From positions 13,244,321 to 13,308,320 of the forward strand of contig CM063109.1 of assembly GCA_031841125.1 (NCBI GenBank): DNA of 64,000 bases, given 5' to 3'. The stretch comes from Acanthococcus lagerstroemiae. Lineage: Eukaryota; Arthropoda; Insecta; Hemiptera; Eriococcidae. Below are positions 48,725 through 59,943 of the stretch, in pieces; positions within the stretch are counted from its first letter, which is position 1; each line of letters starts with the position of its first letter. The notes beneath the pieces were generated by a model. The model was not told the DNA's origin, made no database searches, and saw only the letters and a list, made by a program, of their open reading frames with translations. The translations under genes and the position numbers were made by a program.

Positions 48725-51700
48725 TCATTTCTCGACATAGAAAAATTTGTTATCGTGATAATACGATTCGTAAGCCTTCTCTTCAGTGTGCCGCCCACTT
48801 ATTTCTAAACCTATGTAATCTATTTCTAGTTGAAAGGGGCCATCGATATCGTCCTGAAGCGTTAAACCAAGACACGTAATATCATCCTGTACAAGAGGTG
48901 GTTGTACGTCTTGTATATTTCCTTTATGTCCGAAGATAAATTTTGAAAATGGTATCTGAAAAATAAGAATAATAATAGGATTGAATCAAAAACGGACGAT
49001 AATTACAAGTAGCTCGGGGTTCGGCTTCCCTTAAATGGATCGATCGTACTTTTCTCGGGGACCATCAAACAGAATGACGCACGGGCGAGGAGACGGGAAT
49101 GAAAGTTCGCAATTTTAGTCAAGCTCTAAACAAAACCGCGAAAGCCGTCAACGCGGCACGATTTTCAGCGAAGTCAGAAAACTTCCTCTGCGATTATTAC
49201 ACGTTTTTCATATTTCTTCTCTTCTTTTCACACTATACATTTTAAGAGCACGGATCTGTAGTCTGAAGCGATTCGACGATTTCGAAGAGGTCGGAGTTAA
49301 ATTGTTTCTGGCTCCGGATCCTTTCTCAAGAGCACGAACAAGAAGTTACTGTTAATTTGGACGCAAGGACGAAATATCATATGGGCAAAACGATAGTATC
49401 ATATTCTGTCAACATTTCTAGGAATTATCCAAAAGGTATACATAGGGTGGAAAATTGATATAACATTTGAAGAATCACAATAAGTTAATACAATGGCGAA
49501 TCAAATTAAAACGATCTAACGTCAGAACTTCCACGATGATCAGAAGCATGTTGGGGTCCACAACGTCACAGAGGTTTCGCGCACAACACGAAAAACGTAT
49601 TTCCTAATTTTCCAATGGTTGCAGCGACCATCCGGGAGAAGGAATTATTAAAGTTTTGAATACATGAAGAATTCACCCAAGACGGTACCTAACCCAATCA
49701 TAATTTATCCAATTTTGCAAATCATTTTACAATTTTCCTTCTACGTTTAAGGCTTATTTCGACCATTCAACTCCAACTCTGCTTCGCGACGATTTGAGAC
49801 ATCCAGTTAACCCAAACAACCTAAATTTCTTTGTAATTTTTTCATCTCCTTTCACATCATTTGAAATCATTTCTGCGGATAAGGGATTCAATTTGAAGAA
49901 AAGTTTTAAAATAAAAGTCTTCCTAATAAATGCATACACTTAATTATTACCTTTGCAATTTGCCAGTATGGCCCGCCTCTTGTAAATAGGAAAAACGAAT
50001 ACATATCGTGCCAAAAGAGATCGAAATGGCCATCAGTTGCCAAGTTGACAACATAAGAACGTCCATCTCCTCGCACTCTCATGACTAAGTGGGTGTATTG
50101 CGTCCAATCGTAAGTTCCTTTACGACCAAATGATTTCTAAAAAACCAGAAATGAAATGTAGTGATATTAATTAACGTACGTACATCCATCGTTGGTCTTG
50201 ATATGTAAGTGGAAGATCAGTTACAGTTTTTGAAGTTCGTACAACGTTTTAACAAAAATACGCTGCTTTCAAGTGAAATTGGTACAAACTTCAGAGACTG
50301 TAGGTAACCTAGGTATAAATGCACAAGTTGGACATCACTGTCATCAGGTTCGACCTTTCGCAGGATCTTAGGTTATGAAATCGAATTTTAGAGTCTTTGC
50401 AGTATCACTATAAAAGCACAGCAGCGAGTACAGGACTCAACCGGAACCACTCCCCTTTGGTGAGTTCCTGCACCATGTTCTTACCGTTTCACATCTCGTA
50501 AATCGACAGAGAAATATAAGTATTACTTGATATTTAAATATTTTATTAATACCTACCCAAACTCGAGGAGATCGGATGGAACAAAATCCAGACCGGTAAC
50601 TTTTGCCGTCTTGTTTGATAGCTGTAGATATATTACCCGAAAACAAGGCATGGCCATTACTGCTTCTTGTCAGAGAGCATTTGCTATAACCGAACCCTGC
50701 TTCCACATCTGAAGTTACGGACCACTTTGCAAGGTCCTCGTCCGTAGAAAATGTGAATACTTTTTCAATTTCACCTGCGATGAGACAAAGCAATGGAATG
50801 TAAAATACACGTAGGTATAACTATTTTTTCGCGTTCCATCTCGTAGGACTCGTATACGAGCCGGTCCATGGTTAATAATTCGAATCAGTTGGCTAGGCTT
50901 TTCCTTCTCTCGCCTACACTGTACAAAAACGTTACATCCGAGATAAATCGTCGATGATTGAACGAATTCTTGAAATTCAAAATATATTTTGAAAACCACT
51001 GAAATTAGTCAGTTTCATCGGTGACTGGGCGTTTTGATTAGAAAGTTATGACTGTCAATTTGAACACGTCAAGGACATTCGTTTAGATTTTTGGAATTCA
51101 AATGATGCCGTGCTGTGGCGACTAATTCCGAATTCAAAGATATAAGGTCCAAGATGCTTACAAGTAATGAGGCTGGCATTGCACAAGATATCTACTACTG
51201 ACAAATCAAACTCAAAAGAACTCATTTCTTCAAATTTAATAACGTGATACTTTCACAATGACAACATAGCTGCCATAAAACAGAGGTTTTGTTAGGGCGA
51301 CTACTTGACAAACGGAATGTGTATCTTTTTGTAGATTAGTCCATTAGGTGAAACAGCGGGTGTGATTAATTTAGTCAAAGTTCTGGGCTGGTATTCGACT
51401 AACAAAAGTGCGCGAGGTACGACCGCTCTTATGGGAGTGCGCGCGTACCTCGTCGTACTTTGTTAGTGGAATACCGGCCCCGGATTTAGGATACTGAGAC
51501 GACTTCGCATACAGCATGTATTTCGAACGGTTGAGACGAACATACCTATTCTATAATCATGCACAGGATCAACTTTCGCAAGTTCTTTATTTTCTGCGAT
51601 CCACTTCTTGAATTCTTGCTTCAACACATTGGGCATTGCGCGTAATTCCTTCTTTGTTGGAAATATATCATCGTCATCAGGTCCAACTCCTGGTTGCCAA

Positions 51701-51834
51701 TTCTCAGCGACACTACGATGAGCTCCTGCACTCGAAGTACGAAATAATGGTGAACGTAGTAACTGGTCGATCGATTTCGTATACGAGGACTCACAAAGTG
51801 TTCGATTAGTGATTCGAGCAAATAAACTATTCAT
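48725..51834 (-). CDS. NDUFAF1: Complex I intermediate-associated protein 30, mitochondrial (NDUFAF1/CIA30), 4 exons, complete
   Basis: Assembly factor for respiratory complex I in the mitochondrial matrix. Exons in transcription order: 51834-51546, 50774-50557, 50136-49951, 48955-48725. All junctions are GT-AG and phases close, giving 307 aa (human 327). The first about 35 residues are rich in Arg, Ser and Thr, as in a mitochondrial presequence. The CIA30 domain begins near residue 97 (KVFTFSTDEDLAKWSVTSD) and includes DGKSYRSGFCSIRSPR, the hallmark MRVRGDGRSYVVN, then MYSFFLFTRGGPYWQ and GPFQLEIDYIGLEI. The C-terminus HTEEKAYESYY corresponds to the human HTEEFAYE segment. The start codon is the upstream in-frame Met of the first exon. 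Introns 1 and 3 are about 0.8 and 1.0 kb; intron 1 holds a hairpin MITE. The gene is divergent from the TMEM39 gene, and its 3' end lies about 3.2 kb upstream of the SCYL2 start. Confidence 0.95.
51385..51480. mobile_element. palindromic hairpin MITE in NDUFAF1 intron 1
   Basis: The arms GGGCTGGTATTCGACTAACA (from 51385) and its complement ending GGCCC at 51480 pair over about 36 bp around a 17-bp loop, sharing GCG(C)GAGGTAC. The GGGC(C/T)GGTATTC start resembles PIF/Harbinger-ISL2EU-type ends; assignment is tentative. Confidence 0.6.
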
Positions 51835-52497
51835 GACCGTCGGAATATGTACACTTTTATTATTTTACTTAATTACTTCATCCCTCACACAAAGAACTAG
51901 AAATCCAAATTACTGGAAAATTGGAAACCTATGCTGGACACCGCAAACCTTAAACGCTTAAACCAAAATAATCGGTGCATCGATATCACATCGTAGTCCA
52001 ATCCAGTGATAAGACTTGTTCTTTTTATCCTTCAAGGCATCTCTCCAAGGTCTATGTCAAAAGGTTTGCTTATTTTTTCTTCTTTCACATTTTCTGCATC
52101 CTGAAAATAGGATATAAAACTCATCTAACTGTAGGTCCTTTTCCCAGGACATTATGAACGAGGGATCAGCCCTAGTAATGACGTCACCTTTGTTTTCGTT
52201 CTTCCTTTTCCCTTTTCAGTGCTGCCAATTGAGCAACACATACCTATCACGTAAAGATTATGAGCCTCGAGGCTCGCGGCTACTGACCCGGCGAGGCGCG
52301 AGGGGCGACCGTGGGGCGACCGGATAGCGGATATCAGATATCATCACAATTCACTACCTCAAAGATAAATACGTGAAGTTTCTGTACTATTACTATCCGC
52401 CGAATAATTGTTCGTAAATATGCCTCAGTTTTTATAGTGTTAGTATCCAAGTCTGGTATTGTAAAGCAATAAATAATAGCAATTAAAAGAGCGCAGC
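51835..52497. promoter_or_regulatory. bidirectional promoter region between NDUFAF1 and the TMEM39 gene
   Basis: Two conserved genes start head to head, with 663 bp between start codons. The interval holds a palindromic CRE/ATF site TGACGTCA at 52179-52186 and a locally GC- and CpG-rich patch at about 52260-52330, unlike the AT-rich surroundings. Both are common in divergent housekeeping promoters. No TATA box was identified with confidence. Confidence 0.55.
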
Positions 52498-55309
52498 ATG
52501 CCTCCCGGAAAACGGCACTTCTCTCGTGCCAGTGTTCATCCTACCAGAGTTCCAGCTCCGAGTATCAATACCGCTTTAACAGAAGAATCACAAAAGTTAC
52601 GGTAAGCTTCTTTACTCTCACGTTTCCTGAAACCGTTCGTTAATTTTGTCTTACTAGCTAGTCAGCGTACTGTCCCTGCAGCTTTCAAAGGATCAGATTT
52701 TGTTTGTAGGAAAGTTTGTGCCACTTGCATAAACGAGGGATTGTGCGATATCGTTCCTGTCCATATACCCGTTCCAGTTTCGTCTACGGAAGGTTATATT
52801 CTGACAGAAATCTTCGTAGCGACGTTCAGCCTCGCTTGCGGATTTGTTCAATATTTCAACATATACCAAAGTGCTTGGTGGTTACCTCATTCATATCCTC
52901 ATTATGGAGTGGTATTTGATACTTCTTGCGTTTTATTAGATTTTGCTAGGATACATAATGTATATTTGTGCGACACATGATGCAAGTGTTGAATAGCAAG
53001 CATAGATTTGTGAAGAAGACAAAATTTTCTCCACGTTTGGAAGGGTATCTTAAACACCCCTGCTTCGTTAACTTCGATATGTTTGGTTTCAGAATTTACA
53101 TTTAATAGACTGGTTTGTGGTTCAGTTCATCGTGGTTATGACTGTGCGGCCGTTTGTATTCAGCATTCTGAGAAAATACGTGATGAAGTTGGTCAACAGA
53201 TTCGAAAATAATAGAAATCTGAGTCCTTGTATACGGTTGGTATCGCTTACTTCATTTTCGATAGTATTTTTAAAATCAAATTTGGTGATCGAAGTTAATG
53301 CTTGAAAATTGTGTACAATCCTCAGGATGGCTTTGGGTATCTTAATCTTGGCTTATGGAATTTACTGCGGCATTTATTTTTGGTGGATTTATGGTTTCAT
53401 TATGCTGTTGATAATGTATTTGCCGTAAGTTTCATTTCAGAAATTTATTAATCTTTTTTCACTACAGCTGTTAGGTCGGAACGATAACAATGAAAACATT
53501 ACTCCGTTTGCAGGTGGATTCTATATACCTACATGTACAATCGCAATATTCGAGATTTTTTTGATTTAAGTCTGATATCGCTTCCGTCGGCCGGATTTAT
53601 TAAAGGCGAGTATCAGTCAAGCTACGAATAGAACCGGTTGGACTGATAAAATATTTTGATCCTTTATTGATTTATAAATATCTTTCTATTATTTTAGGTA
53701 TATTGATGCATCGCTGCGCCACTTCCTCCCAGAGAAGCAGAGACGAAGTGGATTTCTTGCGTGTTGATTTTAATGCTAGAATGAAGTGTCTGTTGTTCAA
53801 CTCTTTCAGTAACGCATATTACTGCGTTTATATTCCGGCATGTTACTCTCAGGTATAATTAGGTTGTGATATCCTCAAAGATCTTTTACTTTTTATACTG
53901 CAAATTACATCCCACCAGCAGCCGAAATCAAGTGTGTCAGTTTTCGATATGGGTATTGGGTAATCGAATCATCGAAACACTTGACCGTCGTGGCGCTGGA
54001 TTAAAATCTGATTATTTATAATCATGGTTTCTGTTCCAGGGATTTTTGTATTTCGAAGATAACTGGGTGTCGTATTACATTATTTTGGTCTGGTTCACAT
54101 GTATTTGCATCTATTTGACACGTTACTTCCCTTTCAAGTAAGTACTGGAGCGTAAACGCGCCGTCTATTCCTTTAAGAATGAATTAATAAGTCGATCTTA
54201 CTGTCTGTTTTTTTTTAGTTACTACGACGCTTGTCATCGGGCTGCATTACACCTCGGAAAATGGTCTCAGGTTAATGGAAAGTTTGCACCGTGTTATGCG
54301 TTAGTTCAATTTCAGATTGTCAATTTTTGTGCTTGTTTGAATACCTACAGTGTGTTTCAATGTAATTGGATAAGACTTCATCAGCGGATAGCTTTTGCTT
54401 AGGCATCTAAAAATTTGGACACAAGTTGAAGCGAACTCATGGGATTAAAATCGTGTTTCCTGATTTTATTGTGAGCTTCAAAAACTGCGTGAAGTATAAT
54501 TTCAGGTTTATGTGTCTCTTCATACCACAAAAAAATTGCTGACGACGCCGCATGGTAGACTGTTGGTTCTTACTTGCGGTATAAAAGTGGATCATGTGGA
54601 CAGATTCGTATTTTTCAAGTAGAAAACACATCATAATTTTCAATTCTTAACACTTCACTGTGCTTTCGAGTTTCCCAATTAACCTTCTGGTGTTCTGGTA
54701 CCGCACCATATCACGCACCGCCAGTACGCAACTATAGCTCCTTCAATTGTTGATACAGGCAGTATGCTCATGTATTCTGCACAGGCCATCCTGTGATGGG
54801 GTCTTCTATAATCATGTTGAAACACTCTAAACTTGAATTATTATAACATTTTCGTAAATTTTTCTAGTTGGGTCGATAGTACCTTTTGGTACAAAGGTAT
54901 AGTTGTGAAGCATAATGGTCTCATGTACAGAGCCGAAAGTCTGACCAATTCGGCAGAACCGGGAAACAAAGTTCATGAATACTTCTACGTGAGTATTGTA
55001 TGCGTAGTTGTCGGTTCCAATGGCAAAACTTTCATTTTCTTGTGATTAATGTACAATCTTGAACATTTTCAGTGCTGTTTCGCCAAACCTGGATCTCTGA
55101 TTTACTGGTGGTTGGGTCTGGAAATTTGCGTAGTGTGTCTGCAATTCGTATTCTTGCTATTCTCAACCCAGTGGAATCATGTGTTTGCTTCATGTATGAT
55201 GCTTTTGTGTACGTATTATTCGCTCTACAAGTGCATCAAGAATTACAATTTATGTGACACGTTATACACGCTGGAAGACGCCGTGCAGACGAGAATGATA
55301 GCTTCTTGA
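52498..55309 (+). CDS. TMEM39A: TMEM39A/B-family transmembrane protein, 10 exons, complete
   Basis: Polytopic ER membrane protein; known animal relatives affect ER-to-Golgi traffic of the PI4P phosphatase SAC1, autophagy and collagen secretion. Exons: 52498-52601, 52710-52929 (or to 52911), 53093-53235, 53326-53424, 53514-53605, 53698-53852, 54040-54137, 54219-54290 (donor uncertain), 54868-54988, 55073-55309. Phases are consistent and give about 446 aa (440 with the shorter exon 2; human TMEM39A 488). Family marks: VPVHIPVP, then FVQYFNIYQSAWWLPHSYPH, NLHLIDW, VDFNARMKCLLFNSFSNAYY (exon 6), AALHLGKWSQ, GIVVKHNGLMYRAES and TQWNH. Hydrophobic segments in exons 2, 3, 4-5, 7 and 10 fit about eight membrane spans. 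The intron after 53605 starts GC (AAAG|GCGAGT), which is the only choice that keeps the frame with exon 6. The start is the first Met of the divergent transcript. The A versus B paralogue cannot be told; insects usually have one gene. Confidence 0.93.
53606..53697 (+). other. probable GC-AG intron of the TMEM39 gene
   Basis: The exon edge AAAG|GCGAGT and acceptor TTTTAG| preserve phase 1, which is required by the conserved exon-6 frame (ILMHRCATSSQ...). The nearby GT two codons on would shift the frame. GC-AG introns are a known minor class and need good donor context, which is present here. Confidence 0.6.
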
Positions 55310-56715
55310 AATATTGGACTGGATGTTCGTTTCTTTCTGCGCGTATATTCAATTTGCATGTACGTACTCCGTGTACGTCTCCATGTAACGAGTCGTGTAC
55401 AACAGAGGAGATCCATCGGATGGCTGGGTTCGCGATTTACGTGTTAGTGTTTCATACACACTCCTGGTACCGATTCTCGCAGTATTTCGTGTTATTTATG
55501 TTCATCGGATGATGATATTGATGGGGAAAAAAGAAGAGTAATTTTATTGGATTCCAGAATGGTTTGTCGTTGTTGATGATGTTTCGAACAATGTATACGA
55601 AGAAAATTGTCGATTGTTCGTGAAGTACATGTTTTGTTTTTTTTTTGTTTTGTTATTTGCAGTAATATGATCAATGAAATTCGATATTTGTAATTTCAAT
55701 TTAGCCAGAACTAAAAAGGCCTTTGATACTCCCAGACATTGAAAACTTATGTAGATAAATGTATTCTTTAGGTGTGCCCTTCGTGAGACAAATTAACAGA
55801 CAGACACCAGTAGAAGTAGAGAAAAAATTTTTCCACGAAGCGATCCCGACATCTTTTTTCGAATTGTCATGCCCTCGCGAACTGGCTGAAAGACGGAGGA
55901 ACATGAAAAACACGTATCCTTGATGGAAAGTGGTTGAAAAATATGGGGCGCTTTGTCGACCTTGAGAAACTAAAATTAGCAGAATGATGTGAAACAGTGC
56001 TGTTTTCCCCATTTCCTGTCGGGCTCTATAGCTCCACGTGAGCACAATTAATCCGCCATTTTAATTGCAGAAAGTCGGTTCAAGAATCGTGTCTGAAAAA
56101 CTTCCAACGTTTTCAAAATTTCGATTGAAGTTTTAAATTTTACGTTCCGGATACCTTGAAATCGGGTAAAAATCAACTAATGGAACAACATTTGAATTTT
56201 CTTAAATTTTGCGATTTGCAAATTACAGTATTTGATAGAAAATTTTCAGAATGAATAACCAAGATGGATTAATAATATGCTACACAATTCTAGTGCATGC
56301 CTGAAACATAGAATTTTATGCTTCAATCGAAATACCGAAGAAGTTTGAAGTTCTTGAGATATTTCTGCAGACCAGCGATGAATAAGATCATCTATACACA
56401 ATCTCAGATCATCACCAATATCAGTGCTTCGGTAGTGGAACCTACTTCGTTTAAAATTGATTTCGAGCGCTTGTTCATGTGGAATGATTTCTTGATGATT
56501 TTAAAGATCACTTTTCTGATGACTCGGCGCGCAGATCTTCATGATCTTGTAAATGATCAAGGACATCCACGTTCAGACGAGAAGGGATACCCCTCTATTT
56601 GTTCTTCAAAAATGATGAAGTTCCGAACTTATTTTCATAAAAGATACCTACGAAAATATTATTTCTTATCTTAGTCCAGGCTTCATCTAGCGGTGCAATT
56701 TTATTGTAATGTAGA
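55310..56715. other. 3' flank of the TMEM39 gene
   Basis: Contains the presumed 3' UTR. A minus-strand frame from 56012 begins MGKTALFHIILLILVSQG, which resembles a secretion signal, but the rest (to about 55701) has no recognisable family and no good splice donor, so it is not called as a gene. Confidence 0.35.
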
Positions 56716-56917
56716 TAGGGGAGAGGGGACACACTGCAACATTTTTTTTAACTGCCATAAAAAATTGACCATTCATTGTAGAAAATTGGAAAGTATGCCG
56801 AGAAGTAGCCCTTGTTCTTCCCTGTAAGTTGACCTACTTCATTCTGTATTTCACATTCATTCAAATTTTTGATTATTTTCCCAAAATTGTGTTGCAAGTT
56901 ACCCCGAAAAAAAAAGT

Positions 56918-57195
56918 ATGGGGTACATTGTAACGTGAGAATTAATCAGTGAAAATCACTACAACAAGTTCAAAAAGCAGGTAGGTAACTTTTATATGTC
57001 GAACTGTTGATTAGTTTCATTTATGATGCATTTTAATTAACGTAGGTACATTCATGCAACAATGCATGGAGTACATTGTCACGTGAGAATTAATCAATGA
57101 AAATCACTACAACAAGGTCAAAAAGTAGGTAGGTATATATGTCGAACTATTGAATAGTTTCATTTATGATGCATTTTAATTAATGTACATTCGTG
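56918..57195. repeat. 148-bp tandem duplication (about 1.9 copies)
   Basis: 56918-57065 and 57066-57195 align with roughly a dozen changes (AACGTGAGAATTAATCAGTG against CACGTGAGAATTAATCAATG, and TTCATTTATGATGCATTTTA in both). Moderately old tandem duplication, non-coding. Confidence 0.88.
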
Positions 57196-57676
57196 ATAGA
57201 TAAGCCAGAGTTCTATCTGTGGGGTAGGTTGCAACACTTTTCAAAGGTTATTAAAGGTCTAAATCGCTCAACTTTCAAAAAGGTAACGAATAAATACTGT
57301 AATATTGACACTAAACAACACGTGTGGCAACTCAAATCCAAAAAAGGAGTAAGTACTCCAGATAGAATTGGTATTTTGTTCAGTGTCATCCTTTCACCTC
57401 ATATGTGTTGCAACTTACCCCATGGGCTTAATTTTTACTCGAAGCTAAATTTCTCGGTAAGTAGATACATCTTCTTTTCCAACTCAAGTTTGTTTTCATT
57501 CTTAGTGTATGTAATAGCTATCAACTTACGTACTTACTTTACGGAAATCTTCTCTTTATGGCCATCTACACAACGATTCACGCTCAACAAAAAACTGCTT
57601 TCTTTTTCTCCCCGCACGATAACGTTCGCACACACCAAAACAAAACGCTACCAGAAATCGCTGGGTAGTCTGATGA

Positions 57677-57832
57677 GGGCGGTATGCAAGAAATTTCCTT
57701 AAGGTCGAAATGTGGAAAGGAATTTTTTAAGGTACATGTGAGCCAATTACATCCTAGAATTTTCTCCTTAAGGTACCTCGGGAGGTACCTTAAGGTAAAA
57801 AATAGATTAAGGAAATTTCTTGCATACCGCCC
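57677..57832. mobile_element. 156-bp palindromic MITE, TGA target duplication
   Basis: The arms GGGCGGTATGCAAGAAATTT (26 bp in all, to CCTTAA) are perfect inverted copies at 57677-57702 and 57807-57832. TGA lies directly outside both ends. Internal CCTTAAGGT and AGGTACCT palindromes make most of it self-complementary. A 3-bp duplication and GGGC ends fit PIF/Harbinger-like elements. Confidence 0.82.
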
Positions 57833-58233
57833 TGAGTAAGTAATAACGTGATGTCACTCAACAGCAGTCGCGTTTGTGTCTTCCTGGCTGGAGGCTGTTG
57901 CAATGTGCCCCTGTTGCAAAGAGCCCTCCTCTCCCCTATATTTTTACGCACGATTTTTAATCATTTTTTCTTACCCCGTCAAGCAATTGTGGTGCCAGCT
58001 CAAATTCTGACATCAGCGCCAAGTACACGCCAAATTTGCTCTCGAGTTTAGCACGCAAATCAAGCACCAGTCGAAAATTGGCGATCAATTTGCACCAGGC
58101 GCTACAGTCGGGCCGAGTTTGTGCTGGCACCGAATGGCCTAAAATTCCAGCAACTGCACTTGCATGCATTTCAAATGGGAAGGCGCTAGCGCTAACCTGG
58201 CGCAAATTTGACGCTGGTCCCATGATTTCCAGG

Positions 58234-58844
58234 GTGTCCAGTCAATTGTACGCAGGTAAACTCTACGCAGGAAATTGTACGCAAGTAAATTGTACGCAAG
58301 CGAAAATTGTACGCTGAAAATTTGTACGCAGGTAAATTGTACGTAGAAAAATTGTAAGCATGTATAATTATTGTACGCTCCAAAATAAAGGAAATAAAAC
58401 ATAAACTTTAGTAGGCAATATTATGCGCGATGCTGTGTAAGTAGCGTAGCATATGGTCTTCCTCGTCCTCGTTGTCATTTCGAAGGTGGTACCGGCCAAC
58501 GAGTGCTTTAAGCCTTGCAGCGCAATCACGATAATTTTTTTTTTTTTCTTAGTGAGAGGCTCCCCAGCGATGACCTGCTCGTACTTTACATCCGCTAAGA
58601 GCCTGTTATCACCCATTTCTAAACGAGATCATTCCAACTTACAAACTTATTCATTTACTTTCGTGTATCTATTGTATTTTTTCTGGTTTGTACCTATCAT
58701 AAATTACTGTATTTTCGTACGTACAACCTATGTGTACAAATTTCTCTGCGAAGAATTTTCCTGCGTACAATTTTCCTACGTACAATTTCCGCTTGCGTAC
58801 AATTTCCTAAGTACAATTTACCTGCGTACAATTTACACCGAACC
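58234..58844. mobile_element. foldback-like element with arms built from TTGTACGCAGG repeats
   Basis: From 58247 to about 58380 the unit (A)AATTGTACGCAGGTA recurs seven to eight times with 12-20 bp period. From about 58740 to 58835 the same unit recurs in reverse complement. GATTTCCAG(G) is present just outside both ends (58224-58233, 58845-58854), consistent with a 9-10 bp target duplication. Arms made of short tandem repeats plus a 9-bp duplication are the hallmark of Foldback elements. The about 350-bp interior has no transposase. Confidence 0.7.
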
Positions 58845-59255
58845 GATTTCCAGGCGGGGCTCGGCCTATTTCTGCCCTTGATGAGTACAATGTTTAACTT
58901 AAACTACTTATTGCCTGTCAATTGAAGCAGCTATTTTATTTTTCGCCGAATATAGTGTGAAGCTTCAACCATGTTTCCAGAACTACGAAGCATTGAAATT
59001 GGATTTGAGACATAGTGGCGATCTGTTCTTCTCCTAGGGGGAAGGGGGTAGATAAGTTTGATGATATTCTCTTAACATTATTTTCCGGTAAGCAGGAAAA
59101 AAAGAACGTGGATCGCTGCTGAAATTGGGTGTTAAGTGAGTTGGGTAATGCATAACTGATACTTACCCAATATCCACTTCACCGTTCTGACACATATCTC
59201 TTACCGAGGAAATCGTATTCAGAAACAATTTCTCGGGTGGGGCCGGGGGCACTAC

Positions 59256-59589
59256 CAAGGACGTTAGTGTAAACAAATCGGCATAGACAAAATATACATT
59301 TGTCTATATGTAGACCAGTAGTGTACCTATATAAAATGTAAAGTGTAGACAAATTTAAACAAAAGTCAAGAAAATAAAATTACCTAATAGTTTTAAATGT
59401 TTTAGTACAAATTAAAATAAAAATACAATTAATATCAGTCCATGATTTAATAGTCGAAGGATTTTTTTCATCATTCTCGGAATTGTTTATATTTGTCTAC
59501 ATTATTTGTTTACATTTGTCTACTTTCAATACACATTGTCTACATTTCTTTACGTAAAAATGTAGGATAGATAGACAAACATCTCCCTG
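59256..59589. mobile_element. 334-bp hAT MITE with TGTAGACAAA subterminal repeats
   Basis: GGCACTAC flanks both ends (59248-59255, 59590-59597). The ends read CAAGGACGTTAG and, in reverse complement, CAGGGAGATG. At least seven copies of (T)GTAGACAAA or its complement lie in the two end thirds, likely transposase-binding subterminal repeats as in hAT elements. Confidence 0.85.
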
Positions 59590-59943
59590 GGCACTACTCA
59601 CGATTGGTACTATATACACTTCAGACATTGTACATCTGCAAATTGAAAGAGCTACGTGGATTCATATTACCTACCCAAAACAATTTCAACAAAAAGGAAC
59701 AATCCTGCAATAAGTGGATTTAGAAGATAATGACCATTCAAAATAAAATATGTTTCACGGAAATTGTCCGGAAACCTGAACAATTTTCGTTTGCAAATGA
59801 GTGTTTCTCAAGCATTTTTGAGAGTAAACATCATATGAAATTCACCCCATCGATGATAGTGGGGCGTATGGCGGTGCAAGCACGCCAAATTGGTCCCGAG
59901 ATACCGGATCCCCTAATCTGGAACTAACCCGATTGGGCCTACA

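Larger units (their letters stand above)
56716..57945. mobile_element. putative 1.2-kb repeat bounded by TAGGGGAGAGG inverted ends
   Basis: The left end TAGGGGAGAGGGGACACACTG and the right-end reverse complement TAGGGGAGAGGAGG match over the first 13 bases. TGCAACTTACCCC-like words recur inside. It holds the 148-bp tandem duplication and the nested palindromic MITE at 57677-57832. Boundaries are moderate. Confidence 0.4.

Noticed and set aside
48470..48808. 112-codon plus-strand frame
   Set aside because: It runs antisense to the last NDUFAF1 exon and its 3' UTR; a shadow frame.
55701..56045. Secreted-peptide gene on the minus strand (frame from 56012 begins MGKTALFHIILLILVSQG)
   Set aside because: The signal-like start is suggestive, but there is no donor consensus, family or supporting context; left as a note.
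57193..57702. 169-codon plus-strand frame
   Set aside because: Its end runs into the palindromic MITE arm and its start lies at the end of a tandem duplication; the protein has no recognisable feature.
57989..58222. Inverted repeat GGTGCCAGCTCAAATT / GGGACCAGCGTCAAATTT next to the foldback-like element
   Set aside because: The match is short and patchy with no target duplication; not enough to call an element.
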